Shown here piece by piece: positions 61,522 to 64,000 of a stretch of 64,000 bases of DNA. Position numbers and translations under genes: made by a program. Position 1 is the first letter of the stretch; every line of letters starts with the position of its first letter. The DNA lies in assembly GCF_016889425.1 (NCBI RefSeq), contig NZ_CP069513.1:496001-560000 (forward strand), written 5' to 3'. A model generated the notes under the pieces. It saw only the letters and a program-made list of their open reading frames with translations. It was not told the origin of the DNA and did not search any database. The stretch comes from Corynebacterium amycolatum (GTDB taxonomy: Bacteria; Actinomycetota; Actinomycetes; Mycobacteriales; Mycobacteriaceae).

Positions 61522-62733
61522 CGCAATCACACCCACGATTGCTGCGTTGAGCAGGTTGGTGCACAGACCCGCGATTAGCGCCAGTGGACCGTTCTTGGCA
61601 ATCTCACCGCGGCGCTCCGGCGACAGCGCGCCGAAGGAACCAATCTGAATCGCAATGGACGACAGGTTAGCGAAGCCGGCCAGGGCGAAGGTCGCCAGCA
61701 TGATGGACTTCGGATCCAGCGAGTCGACGTGCTCAGAGAACGAGGTGTAGCCGACGAACTCGTTCAGAATCGTCTTCTCACCAATGAAGCTACCGACCAG
61801 CCCTGCGTTCTCCCACGGCACACCAATCAGCCATGCAATTGGCGCAAAGATTAGGCCGAACAGTCCTTCCAGAGACCAGTTATCCTGACCGAACCAGCCG
61901 CCAATGCCGCCGATCATCGCCGACAGCATCGCAATCACAGCGATGAACGCAATCAACAGACATGCCACAACCACAGCAATACGACCGCCGGCCAGCGCAC
62001 CCGATCCAAGCGCATCAATGACGTTCTTCGACTCGGTATCGCGGACATCCTTCACCGACGCATCCAGATCAGATTCCTCTGTCTCCGGCCAGAAAGTTTT
62101 CGCAATCAGCAGCGAGCCCGGCGCGTTCATTACCGATGCCGCCAGCAGGTATTCCAACGGCGCACCGAGCAGGGAGTACCCGATCAAGGTCGATCCGGCC
62201 ACCGACGCAAAACCGCCCGACATACATGCGAACAGCTCCGACTTGGTCAGTTTCGGAATATACGGCTTAACGACGAGTGGAGCCTCCGACTGCCCGAGGA
62301 AAATCACCGTGGAAGCGAAGACGGACTCCACCTTCGAGGTACCCATAATGAACTTCAGTGCGGAGCCCACATATTCGACGAAGTACTGCACTACCCGCAG
62401 GTAGTAGAGGGCACCGAGGACTGCGCCCAGGAAGATGATCACTGGCAACACGTTAAGCACGAAGACGAAGTTCTTACCCGTGTCGTCGAAAAGATTACCG
62501 AACACAAAAGAGGTGCCCTCATTTGTAAAATCGATCATCTTCTCAATGGCACCGGCCACACTCTTCAGCGCCTGGAAGCCAGGTTCCCACTTCAGCACTA
62601 CCAGCGCGAATACCGCTTGCAGCAGCAGGCCAACGCCGAGTGTGCGCCAGTTAATGGCTTTCCTGTTCTTTGAGATAGCAATGGCAAATCCGATGACGAG
62701 GATGATGCCCAGTAAGCCTTGCAGTCTATCCAT
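61516..62733 (-). CDS. nupC: Concentrative nucleoside transporter
   Basis: A 405-residue CNT-family transporter with N- and C-terminal gate domains and about ten helices. Conserved parts: VLPVIIFLGAVLGALYYLRVVQYFVEYVGSALKFIMGTSKVES, FLGQSEAPLVVKPYIPKLTKSELFACMSGGFASVAGS, and the C-terminal SIAIQIGSFGALSPERRGEIAKNGPLALIAGL. It imports nucleosides with H+ or Na+. cdd lies 45 bases upstream on the same strand, so cdd-nupC is probably one transcript. Confidence 0.95.
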   Translation of the reverse strand: MDRLQGLLGIILVIGFAIAISKNRKAINWRTLGVGLLLQAVFALVVLKWEPGFQALKSVAGAIEKMIDFTNEGTSFVFGNLFDDTGKNFVFVLNVLPVIIFLGAVLGALYYLRVVQYFVEYVGSALKFIMGTSKVESVFASTVIFLGQSEAPLVVKPYIPKLTKSELFACMSGGFASVAGSTLIGYSLLGAPLEYLLAASVMNAPGSLLIAKTFWPETEESDLDASVKDVRDTESKNVIDALGSGALAGGRIAVVVACLLIAFIAVIAMLSAMIGGIGGWFGQDNWSLEGLFGLIFAPIAWLIGVPWENAGLVGSFIGEKTILNEFVGYTSFSEHVDSLDPKSIMLATFALAGFANLSSIAIQIGSFGALSPERRGEIAKNGPLALIAGLCTNLLNAAIVGVIAL

Positions 62734-62778
62734 GACTAAGGTCTTCTTTCTTGATAAAAGAGGCTGTGGTGATGATGC

Positions 62779-63198
62779 CTACAGGTCCTCGGGACCAAAG
62801 GAGTAAGGGAGAATTTTTTCGAAGTCAATGCTGGACGGAGCGCCCAAACCACCATTTTCCGGGCGCTCGGACTCCACTATGACGCGCTTGCACCCAAATT
62901 CGTGCAGGACTTGCCGACAGGCGCCACAGGGGTGGCACGGTGCCGCCTTTCGCCCGACGATGGCGCAGGCCGCAATCTTATGGTTGCCGCCGTGCTCCGC
63001 GACCATGCGAAATACGGCTGTGCGCTCTGCGCAGTTGGTCAACCCATAGGATGCATTTTCTACGTTGCAGCCTGTGACCACCGTGCCGTCGTCAAGCAGA
63101 AGTGCGGCACCGACCGGAAAACCTGAATAGGGGACGTACGAGTTTTCCGTGGCTGCGTAGGCCTTAGCCAGCAGTTCTTCGTCTGAGATGTGGGACAT
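62779..63198 (-). CDS. cdd: Cytidine deaminase
   Basis: A 139-residue tetrameric-type cytidine deaminase. Zinc and catalytic motifs are NCAERTAVF (Cys-Ala-Glu) and PCHPCGACRQVLHEF; VGAALLLDDGTVVTGCNVENASYG binds nucleoside. It deaminates cytidine and deoxycytidine. Divergent from deoA, in operon with nupC. Confidence 0.95.
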   Translation of the reverse strand: MSHISDEELLAKAYAATENSYVPYSGFPVGAALLLDDGTVVTGCNVENASYGLTNCAERTAVFRMVAEHGGNHKIAACAIVGRKAAPCHPCGACRQVLHEFGCKRVIVESERPENGGLGAPSSIDFEKILPYSFGPEDL

Positions 63199-63255
63199 TG
63201 TGCTCTCCCTCTCCGAACCTGTTCGAGGTATTTATGCAAACATACTTATGTGGGT

Positions 63256-63303
63256 ACAAATGGAAAGTTACCTATTGACATTTGTTCTAGTGCTGATGAT
63301 AAT
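63256..63303 (+). promoter_or_regulatory. deoA promoter with candidate operator
   Basis: TTGACA (63275-63280), a 17-base spacer and GATAAT (63298-63303) form a near-consensus promoter for deoA. An inverted repeat ACAAATG (63256-63262) and CATTTGT (63279-63285) overlaps the -35; ACAAATG also occurs upstream of the SorC regulator gene. It lies between divergent cdd and deoA and could control both. Confidence 0.65.
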
Positions 63304-63367
63304 CGGAATCAGCAGAGTTCACAAGACCAATATCGCTAAGCACAATCGCCTATAAAAGGAGCGAACA

Positions 63368-64000
63368 ATGGCTGAAAAGTTCGATGTAGTTGACGTCATC
63401 AAGGTAAAGCGTGATGGCGGTGAGCTCAATCCGGAGGAGATTTCCTGGGTCATTGACGCCTACACCCGCGGCGTCGTGGGCGATGAGCAGATGGCGGCGC
63501 TGAACATGGCCATCTTCATCCGCGGCATGAACCGCCGCGAGATTGTGGATTGGACTCAGGCGATGATTGACTCGGGCGAGACCATGAGCTTCGCATCGCT
63601 GAGCAAGCCCACCACGGACAAGCACTCCACAGGTGGTGTCGGTGACAAGATCACGCTGCCGCTGGGCCCACTGGTGTCCTCCTACGGCGTGGCCGTCCCA
63701 CAGCTGTCCGGTCGCGGCCTCGGACACACCGGCGGCACCTTGGACAAGCTGGAATCCATTCCAGGCTGGCAGGCGGATGTTCCGAATGATCGCTTGATGC
63801 AGATTCTGGAGAATTCCGGTGCGGTCGTCGCAGCAGCCGGTGCGGGCCTGGCACCTGCGGACAAGAAGATTTACGCGCTGCGTGACATCACCTCGACGGT
63901 GGACTGCATTCCGCTGATTGCCTCGTCAATCATGTCCAAGAAGATTGCGGAGGGCACTTCCAACTTGGTGCTGGATGTCAAGGTCGGTTCGGGCGCCTTC
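63368..64000 (+). CDS. deoA: Thymidine phosphorylase, N-terminal part (runs off window)
   Basis: 211 codons are visible. GGELNPEEISWVIDAYTRG begins the alpha domain. The phosphate/thymidine site has KHSTGGVGDKITLPLGPLVSS, and GRGLGHTGGTLDKLESIPGW is the family signature; LDVKVGSGAF follows at the window edge. It splits thymidine or deoxyuridine into base and deoxyribose 1-phosphate. GGAG precedes the ATG. It is divergent from cdd-nupC and probably shares their regulator. Confidence 0.94.
   Translation, partial: MAEKFDVVDVIKVKRDGGELNPEEISWVIDAYTRGVVGDEQMAALNMAIFIRGMNRREIVDWTQAMIDSGETMSFASLSKPTTDKHSTGGVGDKITLPLGPLVSSYGVAVPQLSGRGLGHTGGTLDKLESIPGWQADVPNDRLMQILENSGAVVAAAGAGLAPADKKIYALRDITSTVDCIPLIASSIMSKKIAEGTSNLVLDVKVGSGAF

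Noticed and set aside
1240-63097. CGTCGTHAAGC as a Chi or FtsK-orienting sequence
   Set aside because: Fifteen copies on each strand with no regional bias; those signals are strongly strand-skewed.

Overview
The window is high-GC actinobacterial chromosome from the Corynebacteriales, most likely a Corynebacterium. The strongest evidence is the arabinogalactan gene set: galactan exporter wzm/wzt, glfT1, glfT2, a GtrA protein, dprE1, dprE2, aftA and a single emb arabinosyltransferase. A meso-diaminopimelate dehydrogenase (ddh), an MmpL-type lipid transporter and many predicted GTG starts also fit. No mycolate genes (pks13, fadD32, antigen-85 type) sit beside glfT2 here, so a mycolate-poor species such as the C. 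amycolatum group is possible but unproven.

Layout. 1-740: the 5' part of a tyrosine integrase beside tRNA-Ser(GGA), probably the edge of an integrated element lying to the left. 0.9-3.8 kb: copper operon copZ-copA-csoR with a CsoR-type operator inside its promoter. 3.8-9.1 kb: DUF222/HNH protein, AMP nucleosidase, small hypothetical, MntH and a flavodoxin-like protein. 9.2-15.8 kb: a queuosine-related group (gluQ, a YhhQ-type transporter and a tgt whose zinc cysteines are replaced) mixed with small membrane proteins and an ABC exporter. 15.8-25.1 kb: MmpL, tRNA-Ser(CGA), ddh, CsbD, tadA and its partner, tyrA, a CoA-transferase-like protein and an LLM flavin oxidoreductase. 25.1-30.3 kb: a single-chain purL bracketed by two identical tRNA-Arg(ACG) genes, each with its own terminator and a copy of an unusual intergenic repeat; tRNA-Ser(GCT) follows. 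30.5-36.3 kb: aromatic aminotransferase, a beta-lactamase-fold lipoprotein, tRNA-Ser(TGA), a quinone oxidoreductase and an aminotransferase-V relative lacking its PLP lysine. 36.7-54.8 kb: the arabinogalactan genes, interrupted by an AbiEi/endonuclease-like gene and hypotheticals. 54.8-64 kb: a NUDIX-LOG fusion, GH25 muramidase, M13 peptidase, and a nucleoside salvage group (SorC regulator, nupC, cdd, deoA) with a BrkB-type membrane protein.

Two short-sequence families stand out. CGTCGTHAAGC (H = A, C or T) was found 30 times by eye, 15 on each strand, in genes and between them; it behaves like a DNA-uptake-type signal. A half-palindrome, CCGGGAGT/ACTCCCGG, is packed into 0.9-7.8 kb (20 of 24 copies found), mostly inside genes. 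A third, longer family of three intergenic repeats is built from ATAAGTG, CGACAAGT and CGATGAG units. These are the least explained structures in the window.
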